This document shows positions 7,877-16,626 of a stretch of 17,427 bases of DNA, piece after piece; the stretch's first letter is position 1; every line of letters begins with the position of its first letter. Source of the DNA: Methylococcaceae bacterium. GTDB lineage: Bacteria > Pseudomonadota > Gammaproteobacteria > Methylococcales > Methylomonadaceae. The stretch is taken from contig SXIZ01000028.1 in the NCBI GenBank assembly GCA_005779525.1, positions 1-17,427 on the forward strand. The letters run 5' to 3'. Below the pieces are notes generated by a model. The model searched no databases and was not told the DNA's origin. It worked only from the letters and a program-made list of their open reading frames with translations. Both the position numbers and the translations under genes were made by a program.

Positions 7877-8122
7877 GAAATTGCCAGAAAAGGGGCGAGT
7901 ACGCTCTAGCTTACGGTAATAGTTTAGGCGCACCAAAGATATTTTGTTGCGTCTGGTCGTCTTTACTGTGGTATTTTGCTTGCAGAATACTTAGGCAAGG
8001 TAGACTTTCATAGGGCTGATCAATCGGTTTGATTTGATCTAAGGTTGTAACCTTCTTAAGTCTATCCTTGTCTCATCTAGCTTAGGGTATAGAAATCTGC
8101 GCTATAGCTAGCACACATTGCC
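7877..8122. other. Convergent intergenic region with three hairpins
   Basis: This 246-base space separates two convergent genes and holds no gene that I can see. Hairpins are visible at 7927-7953, 8018-8039 (GATCAA with TTGATC, extended by TC/GA across a one-base bulge) and 8041-8054 (AAGGTT-GT-AACCTT). None is followed by a strong T-run on either strand. Together they may act as a bidirectional, non-canonical termination zone. Confidence 0.6.
7927..7953 (+). terminator. Strong hairpin 50 bases after the dehydrogenase stop
   Basis: GGCGCA (7927-7932) pairs with TGCGTC (7948-7953) and CAAAG (7934-7938) with TTTTG (7942-7946). One C-T mismatch lies between the two stem parts, and the loop is three bases. 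That is eleven pairs including two G-U. The downstream tract (TGGTCGTCTTT) is only partly T-rich, so this is a possible weak terminator or an RNA-stabilising 3' structure. Confidence 0.4.
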
Positions 8123-8638
8123 TTATTTATTGATTCTGACTAAGCGCACCGCATTGGCTTTAGTTTTAAGATCAAAATTATCTCTTCCATGGGTAAAATC
8201 CACGACCCAAGCATTGGTGGTGCTGGTAGCAATATAAGGCGAGGATGACCAAAATTTATTACTGGGGGTTTGCGGGAATAATTGGCTGTTTATCGCTGGG
8301 CTATTGCGACAATCTTCAATAATACTGCGTAGCTCATTGATATTAGGTAGTCGCCAATCGCTATAGCCACCAAAGCTAAAATTAGTGCCAGCGCTGAGCG
8401 CTTTACTCCAGGTATAAGTCAAAGCTGTGCCATTACAGCTCGCATCGTTAGACCAAGTTTGTCCTAGACTGCAGCGCATCCACATTAAATGAGTGCTGTT
8501 ATCGGTCACGGTACCGTTATCACTGGCGCTAAAATTCACCGCTTCATCGGTACTCGGGTCAATATTGGCATTTGTGCAGTCAGCTGCATGCAGTGTGAAT
8601 GGCGTTAAGAGTAATACGATAGCTACCCAAGTTTTCAT
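8123..8638 (-). CDS. Exported stand-alone DUF1566 (Lcl C-terminal-type) protein
   Basis: This 171-residue protein has a signal peptide (residues 1-19, ending LHAA) and little else beyond one DUF1566/Lcl_C domain (about 41-168). Visible motifs are GTVTDNSTHLMWMRC, YTWSKAL, GGYSDWRLPNINELRSI at 90-106, SPAIN, LFP, FWSSSPY at 129-135, AWVVDFTHGRDNFDLK and VRLVR. The family has a C-type-lectin-like fold and occurs as a ligand-binding tip on surface proteins. Cys21, 56, 68 and 110 could form two disulfides outside the cytoplasm. The start is supported by AGGGAG 8 bases upstream. It lies 40 bases after the 1615-residue gene, whose C-terminal part holds a homologous domain, so it looks like a detached paralogue at the end of an operon. 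The ligand is unknown. Confidence 0.88.
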   Translation of the reverse strand: MKTWVAIVLLLTPFTLHAADCTNANIDPSTDEAVNFSASDNGTVTDNSTHLMWMRCSLGQTWSNDASCNGTALTYTWSKALSAGTNFSFGGYSDWRLPNINELRSIIEDCRNSPAINSQLFPQTPSNKFWSSSPYIATSTTNAWVVDFTHGRDNFDLKTKANAVRLVRINK

Positions 8639-8678
8639 TTAGAGTTCTCCCTTATTCAGCGCGATCAGCATCGGCAAC

Positions 8679-11600
8679 TTAGTGTACAAGATGTGCATCA
8701 CGTAATACAAAACGCATGGTACCGTTGCTATTGGTTTTTTCTAACATAGCATTGTAATGCTCATTGCCTACCTCAACGCCACCAATGACTAAGGTGCCGT
8801 TTAAATAATAATAGACGGTATCATTGGCGCGCCGCCCTCTGGGGGCATTAATACTATCCACTTTGACCACGTCAAAAGTTAACGGGTTGCTTTTGCTTAA
8901 TTTCAGTTCAGCACTGTAATACTGTCCTTCCGCATTCACTAAAGGTAAAGTTAATTTGGCATCACGGAAAACTGGGTTAGTAGTCTTCGCTTGCAGGGTA
9001 CAATTATCGCAGGTGCGCACTAGGCGTATATGTTGTTGGTTACTTTTTACATCCCAAAAATCCCAGCCTGCAGCGAAGTCGACGTACCAGGCATTAAATG
9101 GAAATGCTGCTGCGGGGGTTGCGGTCCAGTATCCTCCCGAAACAGTGTTAGGAAAGAACGACAAATCAATGGCTGGATTGCTTTGGCCATGATGGACAAT
9201 AGAATGCAATTCTTTGCGACTGGGTAATCGCCAATCGGTAGCACCACATAGTCCTTGTTTATTAACCTCGTTGACGTAACGCTCAGTGTTGCATAGCTCG
9301 CCAGTGCAATTCTCTCCCTTGCTACCGCCGTTACTGAAATCATTGGCGTTAAACCACGTATATAAGAGATCTTTGCTACGTGAGCCGCTACTGGATTTAA
9401 CTTCCCAAATTAAGCCCGTGACATTGTCTAATGTACAGCCCCAATCATTATCTGCGGTTCCCTGGCTTGCTTCAGCTTTACAGTCTCCCTCGCCAGCAAA
9501 TGCGCCATTATTGCAAACTTTGGTGTAGTCAAAACCTGCGCTGCCTTGTCCTAACTTCGAGAGCTGTCCTTTACGCGCATAGGCATCGCGCCCGATATGC
9601 GCATCTTGGTTGGCATAATTTGACAGCATAGTGGGATCATTACATTTGCTTTCTTTATCGACTAGGTAATTTGTGCTGCTATTCGAGCACCAATCAATTC
9701 CGGTATCATTCAATAAGCCAAGATTCAAAGCGGCATCTGTAAGTAGATTCGTATTGTTCACCCAGTTAAAGGTTGCGGTCACATTACGCGCCGTATTGAC
9801 GGTGACTAAACAGACAGGGTTGGTGCCGCTGCATGCGCCACTCCAACCTGCAAATTGCGATCCCCCGAGTGAATTGGCGGTCAGCTTGATCGCAGTATTA
9901 ATGACAAAACCCGAGGTACATGCCGTTCCGCAATTGATACCATTAGGCGCAGAAACCACGCTACCAAAGCCGTTACCTTGCAGATTGACACTGATAGTGT
10001 TGCCAGTGTCAAAGGTTACGCGAGCTAACAAGCCTCTATCTTCGTAACGGCTAATATCGCCATCTTTCACATAGGTCCAGCGTAAGATATGAATACCTTG
10101 TGGTAAATCATAGGTTTGCACTTGCTGCGCGACTTGTCCGCTGATTTTAGTTTCAATATTGTCTGTTTGGAAAACCAAAATATCTCGGTCTAATTCGGAC
10201 GCTACGCCCCAGACAAAGCTTAAGCGTCCCGGGCCAGTCACGGTGGTTTCTATCCAGCTTTGTTGATTGCTGCCGATTTTTCCACTGACCGCATAATTGT
10301 TGCTGCCATCAATTTGACCAAACCAAGGCGCATTGCCTCCGGTGTTCCAAAATAAATCGGAATTGCCCAACGATTTGCCTAAACTTAAATTAGAAAATGT
10401 TGCGGTCACATTTAATATCTGGTCTAAAGTGACTTGACAGGTTGTTGCCGTGTTGCTGGCGCTACATGCACCACCCCAACCCGAAAAGCTGGCATCATTG
10501 GTTGCGCTGGCCGTTAAAGTAATCAACGTGCCACTGGCAAAATTTGCTTGACAGGTACTGCCACAACTAATGCCTGCAGGATTAGACGCTACAATTCCCG
10601 TGCCACTGCCGTTGGTCGTGACGGTTAGTGTGTAGCTTAAACTGAACACCGCGCTCACGGATTTTGCTTGGTCCAGGGTTACCGTACAGGTGGGGAAGGT
10701 GCCTCGATTACTACATTCTCCACCCCAACCGCCAAAACTGGAACCGCTGGATGGTTTTGCTGTCAGTGTGACGGTCGCATTCAGGGTAAAGTTTTGCGCA
10801 CATACCGTGCCGCAGTCAATATTGCTACCTGAGTCGGTGATTGTGCCTAGACCATTACCACTTTTGGTGATGGATAATAACGGGCCGTTAATCACTTCAA
10901 ATTCTGCTTCGATAATTTGAGCGGTGTTGGTGACCGTTAAATCGCAAATAGGTTGTGCGCCTCGGGAGGCGCAAACTGTATCTTTCCAACCTTTAAAGCG
11001 AGAACCTTCCTCAGGCGTTGCGGTGAGTCTGATGCCAGTGCCGGAATTAAAATTCGCAGAACACGTGCTACCACAACTAATCCCTGGTAAATCAGAAGTG
11101 ACAAACCCTAACCCGGTACCCGATTTTTTGATCGAAATAGCTAAAGTGGAATTGAAGGTTGCTGTAATTAAATGTGCAGTGCTCATACTTACCGCACAGG
11201 TGGTTGCGCCTGCACAGATGGCTGTTCCGCTTTCGTCTTTCCAGCCAATAAAGCGGGAGTTATTTTCTGCTAAGGCCGAAAGTGTTACTGTAATTGTTTT
11301 AGCGTAGGCTTCGGTACAATCTTCACCACAATCAATGCCTTGTGGTATAGACAGTACGCGTCCCGACCCCGAGCCATCTTTGACTACGGTGAGTAAGCGC
11401 GAGCTAAGATTAAATGACGCTGAAACTGATCGCGCAACGCTCATTGAAACATCGCAGGTCAGCGCAGTGCCACAGGGCGCAGAACGTGTCGCTGTTGTAC
11501 CTTCACCAGTCCAACCACCAAATTCAGAACCTGTATTATTCACTGCAATTAAGGTCACGGTACTGTCAGCCGCAAACTTTTCAAAACAGTCGGTGCCGCA

Positions 11601-13526
11601 ATCAATACCACTGGGGAAAGAGATAATATTCCCGGTACCAGTACCTGATTTATCGATGGTCAATAAACGGGTATTATCAGCAATCAATTCGAAATAAGCT
11701 TCGGTAGCTTGTGATTCAGTCGTCACTGTAATAGAACATGAGGGGGTTGCACCGCGACTAGCGCAAACTCCGCCCCATTGAATAAATTTTGAACCCGCAG
11801 TTGGCGTTGCGGTCAGGGTTACTCCAGCACCACTATTAAAATTCGTGGCACAGACTGAATTTGCTGAGCCATCACAGAGAATACCTGTGGGGGAGGAGGT
11901 AACCGTACCTGTGCCTGCACCTTTGGTACTGACTACGATACTGGCTACGGAATTAAAGGTGGCGGTGGCTAAATACGCCTTATCCATAGTGATGGTACAG
12001 GTTTCTTTATTGATTCCAGAGAGTCTGGCATCCGCACAAGCCCCTTTCCAACCCGCAAATTTTGAGCTGCTGTCTGCTACCGCAGTCAATGTTACTTCTT
12101 TATTCAGGTTAAACGTTTGATTACAGATGTTTTTGGTACAGGCGTCTAAGTCAGGTGAGTTTGAGACGATATTACCTTTACCCGTGCCATCGCGTACGAC
12201 GGTTAAAATAAAGCCTAAGTCAAACTGTGCTCTGACTTGCGCGGGGGCCGCCATGGTGATATGACATATAGGCTCTAATCCCGTACACATATTTGGCTGC
12301 AAAATATACTTAGGCGGAGTCTCGTTATTCAAATAATAGACTTGCCAACGCGAGAATACCGCTCCTGAAGTTGCGCCATTAGGAGTGGTTGCGGTTAAGG
12401 TTATCCCTTGGCCAGCAGCAAATAACCCGGTACAGTCTTGCGTTGTGGAACCGCCACTTTGGCAATCAATACCGTCGCCTGTCCCCTCGGCTGCCGCGAC
12501 CACCTTGCCTTCATTGGAACCTGAACCCTCTTTGATTAAGGTCAAGCCGTAACGACTGGGGTCTTTAGGGTTAAAAATCGCGATAACGTTTTTAGCCTGA
12601 TCCATGGTGATGGTACAGGTTTTTGCAGCACCAAAGGTCGAGCACGCACCAAGCCAACCTTGAAAGCTAGAATTGTTGGTTTCAATAGCGGTGAGAGTAA
12701 GCGGGGTGTTACCCACATAGGTTTGCGAACATAGCGTGTCGGTACAAATATTTTGGTAGTCTTTTGTGGTGTAGGTCCCGGTTGAAGGATCGGTAACTAT
12801 AATGCTACCTTCGCCCGAGCCTTGTCTTTGCAAAGTCAAAATAAAATTTAAATCAAATTTGGCCCACACTTGCACATCATAAGCCATGGTGACATTACAT
12901 TGCAGCGCTAGCCCGGTACAAATATTCGTTTGTTGCGTCCAGGTGCCGTTGATTAAAAAGAATACTTGCCAGCCGCCAAAAAAGGCTTTTTCAGCGGTAT
13001 TGGGATCTGCTGTTAACGTAACTCGCTGGCCGGGACTGATGCCTTCGGTACAATCTGTGGTTTTTGCGCCTGTATTTGAATCATTAACCCCGCCGCAATC
13101 CACTCCTGCAGGTGTGGAAGTCACTCGCCCATAGTCGGTACCCGAGCCATTTTTAATGACCGTTAAGTTGTAAGACGGAACGAAAACCGCTTGTACATTA
13201 GCGCCTGTGGCTGAAGAGTTAAATGCGCAAGTGGGTGAGGTGGAGTTATTGCAAAGGATGGCATCATCCGTTCCACTTACAACCCAATGATCAAACCTTG
13301 AGCCAGTGGCAGAATTGGCGGTTAAGGTCACTGGGGCGCCATCAGTAAAGGTCACGGTACAAGTGCTGCCGCAATTTATCGAAATGGTTTGACCTAAATT
13401 AGAGACCACGGTTCCCGAACCATTCCCAGTGCGGGTCACGCTGACATTACCAGCATGTGCACTCTGCACCCAACTCAGCAGCGTAAGTAATAGGCTTAAG
13501 ATGATTTTGACACTTAATTTTTGCAT
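8679..13526 (-). CDS. Large exported protein: twelve InlB-B-like repeats, beta-sandwich domain, DUF1566 domain
   Basis: This 1615-residue protein has a signal peptide (1-25, QSAHA). Residues 27-1047 form eleven divergent InlB-B-type repeats (pattern LTVxKxGSGxGxVxSxPxGIxCGxxC...VTLTAxxxxxSxFxGWxGxC...CxVTMxxAxxVxAxF). Residues 1058-1172 resemble a jelly-roll module (SWIETTVTGPGRLSFVWGV ... IHILRWTYVKDG). Repeat twelve is at 1177-1255. Residues 1276-1350 are a DUF1566-associated leader (DTGIDWC, GRDAYARKGQL, GFDYTKVC), and the DUF1566 domain proper is about 1362-1506 (ATDWRLPSRKELHSI, YWTATP, AWYVDFAAGWDFWDVK, IRLVRTC). A 109-residue tail has no recognised anchor. Every repeat has exactly four cysteines, 48 in all, suggesting disulfide-stabilised rods. 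AAGAAGAG precedes the ATG by about 9 bases. It is the middle gene of a likely three-gene operon. I infer a long stalk presenting a binding tip; the ligand and anchoring mode are unknown. Confidence 0.88.
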   Translation of the reverse strand: MQKLSVKIILSLLLTLLSWVQSAHAGNVSVTRTGNGSGTVVSNLGQTISINCGSTCTVTFTDGAPVTLTANSATGSRFDHWVVSGTDDAILCNNSTSPTCAFNSSATGANVQAVFVPSYNLTVIKNGSGTDYGRVTSTPAGVDCGGVNDSNTGAKTTDCTEGISPGQRVTLTADPNTAEKAFFGGWQVFFLINGTWTQQTNICTGLALQCNVTMAYDVQVWAKFDLNFILTLQRQGSGEGSIIVTDPSTGTYTTKDYQNICTDTLCSQTYVGNTPLTLTAIETNNSSFQGWLGACSTFGAAKTCTITMDQAKNVIAIFNPKDPSRYGLTLIKEGSGSNEGKVVAAAEGTGDGIDCQSGGSTTQDCTGLFAAGQGITLTATTPNGATSGAVFSRWQVYYLNNETPPKYILQPNMCTGLEPICHITMAAPAQVRAQFDLGFILTVVRDGTGKGNIVSNSPDLDACTKNICNQTFNLNKEVTLTAVADSSSKFAGWKGACADARLSGINKETCTITMDKAYLATATFNSVASIVVSTKGAGTGTVTSSPTGILCDGSANSVCATNFNSGAGVTLTATPTAGSKFIQWGGVCASRGATPSCSITVTTESQATEAYFELIADNTRLLTIDKSGTGTGNIISFPSGIDCGTDCFEKFAADSTVTLIAVNNTGSEFGGWTGEGTTATRSAPCGTALTCDVSMSVARSVSASFNLSSRLLTVVKDGSGSGRVLSIPQGIDCGEDCTEAYAKTITVTLSALAENNSRFIGWKDESGTAICAGATTCAVSMSTAHLITATFNSTLAISIKKSGTGLGFVTSDLPGISCGSTCSANFNSGTGIRLTATPEEGSRFKGWKDTVCASRGAQPICDLTVTNTAQIIEAEFEVINGPLLSITKSGNGLGTITDSGSNIDCGTVCAQNFTLNATVTLTAKPSSGSSFGGWGGECSNRGTFPTCTVTLDQAKSVSAVFSLSYTLTVTTNGSGTGIVASNPAGISCGSTCQANFASGTLITLTASATNDASFSGWGGACSASNTATTCQVTLDQILNVTATFSNLSLGKSLGNSDLFWNTGGNAPWFGQIDGSNNYAVSGKIGSNQQSWIETTVTGPGRLSFVWGVASELDRDILVFQTDNIETKISGQVAQQVQTYDLPQGIHILRWTYVKDGDISRYEDRGLLARVTFDTGNTISVNLQGNGFGSVVSAPNGINCGTACTSGFVINTAIKLTANSLGGSQFAGWSGACSGTNPVCLVTVNTARNVTATFNWVNNTNLLTDAALNLGLLNDTGIDWCSNSSTNYLVDKESKCNDPTMLSNYANQDAHIGRDAYARKGQLSKLGQGSAGFDYTKVCNNGAFAGEGDCKAEASQGTADNDWGCTLDNVTGLIWEVKSSSGSRSKDLLYTWFNANDFSNGGSKGENCTGELCNTERYVNEVNKQGLCGATDWRLPSRKELHSIVHHGQSNPAIDLSFFPNTVSGGYWTATPAAAFPFNAWYVDFAAGWDFWDVKSNQQHIRLVRTCDNCTLQAKTTNPVFRDAKLTLPLVNAEGQYYSAELKLSKSNPLTFDVVKVDSINAPRGRRANDTVYYYLNGTLVIGGVEVGNEHYNAMLEKTNSNGTMRFVLRDAHLVH
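10386..13448 (-). repeat. Eleven tandem InlB-B-like repeats (coding)
   Basis: The array covers residues 27-1047 of the 1615-residue protein, in units of about 80-115 residues. A twelfth unit (9762-9998) follows after the jelly-roll-like module. The units are well diverged in sequence but share the four-cysteine plan. Units 2 and 4 carry a long insert before the second cysteine and a WQV(F/Y)(F/Y)L...CTGL segment. Units 6 and 9 share a CASRGA(T/Q)P segment. These likenesses imply duplication of blocks larger than a single unit. Confidence 0.85.
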
Positions 13527-13588
13527 AAGGTATTACTCTTCTTTCAGTTCGTTGGTTTTTGCAGCGCGTAGCATAAATTTAATCAATG

Positions 13589-16438
13589 TTATTTTTGCAG
13601 TGGCGTGGCCGAAATCAGCTCTAAATTACTATTGGAATAGTAACGTAAATCCACACTATAGGCTTCATTAGTTTTGTCTATGGTTACTTTGGGTAATCTC
13701 ACAATACTCGTCGCAGGGTTATAGGTTCCTATATACGGATTGGGAACGACCGCCTGCGGTAATCGAGCAACATTGCTGACATGGAAGCTTGGAGTAGTAC
13801 TTGCGCTTTTACTCTTGATCCCTGGTTGTAATTCAACCGCATACAGGTCTTCGCCGACCCGTACTTTGGGGACTTGGGCATTTCCTGTGGAACTACTATA
13901 GACCGCTGTATCATTAGTGGTTGTGGTACTCAAAGGACTGACACCCGTGCGGGTGACTTTAAAGGTATATTGATCGTCACTGTTAGGGTAGATGCCTATA
14001 TATTCTTGAGTGGTTTTCACATCTATAGTTTTAGTTCGATCTGCAGGATCCAAATCTTTAAACGTAGGACCGGGTTTTTTTAAGGTAATACTGCCGCTGC
14101 TGCAGGTGGTTGAGGCGTTACTGCCCCCACCATCCCGTTGTAAAGGGGATGATATAGCAAAGAAGAAGTTTTTGGTGGTGCCAGGGGGTACAGTTTTAAC
14201 GCCAACTTCAATAGTGGTTCTGCCGCCACCTGTGCCATCGGCATTTTTGGGTGGATAGCAAGGATCAATAACGCCAACCAATGCTTCTTTAAACTTGTCG
14301 TATTGGTAAAGCAAATACATATGGGTTTCATTAAAAGAACTTAGGACTGCCCCAGTATCATCGCGGGTTAAGCGTAGCGGCACACTAGCATTTTGCATTT
14401 CTTGGGTTAATTTATCGCCATCCAGCACATATAATACCCAAGCGCCTTGGGCATTACAGGCAAAGCCTTGGGGGCACAATTCAACGTTGATAATTTCATC
14501 ACCACTGGTGGTAATATAAAACCAGTCGCGATCATCGCCATTGCGCAAGGTACCGCGCATATAGTTACCCGAATTTAAGGGTGTAGCTAAATTAGAATTA
14601 TCGTTATTTTCAATTTCTACATTATCTGCAGAAGTTTGCTCGCGGTGACTCACGATATTAATCACAATTTGCGCATCTGCGGTACTACCGAAGCGATTAA
14701 TCAAGCGGTATTTGAACACCTCTTGTAACGGCGTACTGTTAGTACGTAAAGCCTGTATTTCGGGGACATTGTAATTTAGCGTATAGGTAAATTTATTGGT
14801 ACTCGAAGAGTATTGCAGAAAACCATACCGTCCGATTTGGCTGCTTAAGAGTTGCGAACGCGTACTGGTATCCGTGCTATTAAGTAAATTATTGTTATAG
14901 GCGACTAAATCGCCATTAATTGCTGCCGCACCGGATTCGGCAATAATGCTGTCGATGTAGTCAAACGCTTTAAACGAACCAATTGTGCCCGCGACGATAT
15001 AAATGCTAATTTTGCCTTGTGAACTTTGATTTTGATTGGGTGCTTTGCCAGTCGCGGTATATAAAAATGTATCGGTTAAAGAACTGCCCGTTTTAAGCGC
15101 ATTTTGCACGGCGGGGTTATTTAAATCTACACGGTAGGTGAGTTTGCCGTCTTGCCCGATCCCCCCCACAATAAAACCATATTGCCCCACCGGGCTACCA
15201 CTTAGGGAGACGCTACCGACATTAATATCATTGCTTAGAACATTCAAGTCCAATGTAGAGTTGTTACTGGCGGCATCAATGACCAACGTTGCGCTATCGT
15301 TTCCAGCTTTGACGGAGGTTGCAGCCGAACTGCCCCCCGCGATACGTATGGTCAGTTTTGCACTTGCGCTGCCTATCCCATTGGTGCCTTTGACACTATA
15401 CTCAAAGACATCGCTAACCACTTGACCCGGTTGTAAGGCAATGACTGCTGGGGCTTCGGTAAATAGGCTATAGGTGAATTTACCGCTAGAATCAAATGCC
15501 AGCTGCCCGTAGTTGCTGCTCGCTAGGCCAGAAATGGCAGCCGTACCTTTTTGGGTATTCAGGTCATTATCCAGGACATTACCCGTAACGGTCGGGTTCG
15601 CAGCGGTATCGACAGTGGCTTCATCGTCCAACGCTTTTACTACGATGGGATTGCCCGTAATGCGCACGGTTAACTGCGCAGGGACACTGCGACCATCTTT
15701 ACCCACCACGGCATACTGAAACAGGTCAGTGATAGTTTCTCCAGCGGGGATCGCAGTCACGATACTGGCTTCTACATTTAAATTGTAGGTAAATGCTCCG
15801 GTGGAGTCGAATTTCAGGAAACCATAGGGCGTGGAAGCTGGACTGGTTAAGTTCCAGCTGACACTATTGGCTGCGGCATTGTTGACATCATCATTGGTTG
15901 CCACATTGCCCGAGATAGACTTGGTTTGAGTGTCTATACTCACTTCATCATTTTGTGGTAGTACCGCGTTGGGATTACCTGCAATATGCACATGAATATA
16001 GGCCGTGGTGTTTGGATAGCCTTGAACACTGTATTGGAAATATTCATCCAATGATTGGCTGGCACTTAATTGCAGAACCGCCAAGGATTTGTCATACAGG
16101 GTGTAGGTAAACAGGCCATTCGAACTAAAATTCAAAAAACCGTAGTTACCCGCTGGCGGTGACAGTAGGCTTAAAGCTACGGCTTGCTGGACACCGTTAA
16201 TAGTCACATTCACATAACTACTAAGATTGCCAGTCGCGGTCAGCGATTTTGTAGTATCAACACTGACTTCATTGTTATACACGGTGGTTGATACCACGGG
16301 ATTAGGATTGGGTATCAGGCTGACGCCAGTTGTCGGATTTTTAGTAATGCCGTTGATTACCAAGGGCGAAGCACTGTGTGCCAATGTTGGCAGTGTTAGT
16401 GCACTTCCTAATAATGTGCTAATGAGATATTTGTTCAT
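13589..16438 (-). CDS. Exported VCBS-repeat protein with pre-peptidase-C-like region
   Basis: From the ATG at 16438 this is a 949-residue protein. Upstream in-frame codons (TTG at 16480) would bury the signal peptide (1-23, TLAHSA), so the ATG is preferred although no clear Shine-Dalgarno is visible. Five VCBS/Bap-type Ig-like repeats span about 48-154, 155-264, 265-368, 373-485 and 487-598. Each has a YG(F/Q)L segment, FTY(T/N/S)L or an equivalent, a (D/E)xFxY strand and, in four of them, a V/I-rich final strand ending IAG or similar. Residues about 604-700 (VEIENNDNSNLATPL, GDDRDWFYI) resemble a bacterial pre-peptidase C-terminal (PPC) domain. The remaining 250 residues are unassigned. No RTX, sorting or anchor motif is seen at the C terminus. 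It is the first gene of the likely operon, 62 bases before the 1615-residue gene. Family members usually act in adhesion or biofilm; that role is inferred. Confidence 0.87.
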   Translation of the reverse strand: MNKYLISTLLGSALTLPTLAHSASPLVINGITKNPTTGVSLIPNPNPVVSTTVYNNEVSVDTTKSLTATGNLSSYVNVTINGVQQAVALSLLSPPAGNYGFLNFSSNGLFTYTLYDKSLAVLQLSASQSLDEYFQYSVQGYPNTTAYIHVHIAGNPNAVLPQNDEVSIDTQTKSISGNVATNDDVNNAAANSVSWNLTSPASTPYGFLKFDSTGAFTYNLNVEASIVTAIPAGETITDLFQYAVVGKDGRSVPAQLTVRITGNPIVVKALDDEATVDTAANPTVTGNVLDNDLNTQKGTAAISGLASSNYGQLAFDSSGKFTYSLFTEAPAVIALQPGQVVSDVFEYSVKGTNGIGSASAKLTIRIAGGSSAATSVKAGNDSATLVIDAASNNSTLDLNVLSNDINVGSVSLSGSPVGQYGFIVGGIGQDGKLTYRVDLNNPAVQNALKTGSSLTDTFLYTATGKAPNQNQSSQGKISIYIVAGTIGSFKAFDYIDSIIAESGAAAINGDLVAYNNNLLNSTDTSTRSQLLSSQIGRYGFLQYSSSTNKFTYTLNYNVPEIQALRTNSTPLQEVFKYRLINRFGSTADAQIVINIVSHREQTSADNVEIENNDNSNLATPLNSGNYMRGTLRNGDDRDWFYITTSGDEIINVELCPQGFACNAQGAWVLYVLDGDKLTQEMQNASVPLRLTRDDTGAVLSSFNETHMYLLYQYDKFKEALVGVIDPCYPPKNADGTGGGRTTIEVGVKTVPPGTTKNFFFAISSPLQRDGGGSNASTTCSSGSITLKKPGPTFKDLDPADRTKTIDVKTTQEYIGIYPNSDDQYTFKVTRTGVSPLSTTTTNDTAVYSSSTGNAQVPKVRVGEDLYAVELQPGIKSKSASTTPSFHVSNVARLPQAVVPNPYIGTYNPATSIVRLPKVTIDKTNEAYSVDLRYYSNSNLELISATPLQK
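14645..16297 (-). repeat. Five tandem VCBS-type repeats (coding)
   Basis: The array covers residues 48-598 of the 949-residue protein in units of about 104-113 residues. Units 2 and 3 open with (N/D)DE(V/A)(S/T)(I/V)DT, and units 1 to 4 close with an (I/V)AG or ITG turn. Unit 5 is the most diverged and lacks the closing glycine. Confidence 0.75.
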
Positions 16439-16586
16439 GCTGTGGTTCACACGGTAAATTTTAACCAGACAATACTGCAAGGATAGACTACAAACGTCTG
16501 AATTAAAATATCACACTTCGAAATTTTTTGCGGAAAACTGCTGAGAATTAACCGCAGTGCAACGCTTTGAGTAGCCAGTGATGGGG

Positions 16587-16626
16587 CTCAGTGGCACAGG
16601 TTTTAGCGTAAGTGCCACTCAGTTTT
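16587..16626 (+). terminator. Hairpin followed by a short T-run, plus strand
   Basis: AGTGGCAC at 16590-16597 pairs perfectly with GTGCCACT at 16612-16619. The loop is 14 bases, and two further pairs lie beyond a C-C mismatch. TTTT follows on the plus strand (about 16623-16626). No plus-strand gene precedes it, so it might end a small RNA, or the T-run may be chance. Confidence 0.3.

Noticed and set aside
8123..9130. A diversity-generating retroelement acting on the DUF1566 genes
   Set aside because: No reverse transcriptase, template repeat or adenine-specific mismatch pattern is visible in the window. Kept only as a genome-wide check.
9673..11697. Several plus-strand open frames of 76-127 codons opposite the 1615-residue gene
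   Set aside because: They lie wholly inside a gene with signal peptide, clear repeats and a known domain. Their products have no family resemblance and mirror the repeat pattern on the complementary strand.
16439..16480. Upstream TTG start for the VCBS protein
   Set aside because: It would place 14 residues ahead of a well-formed signal peptide that begins at the ATG at 16438.
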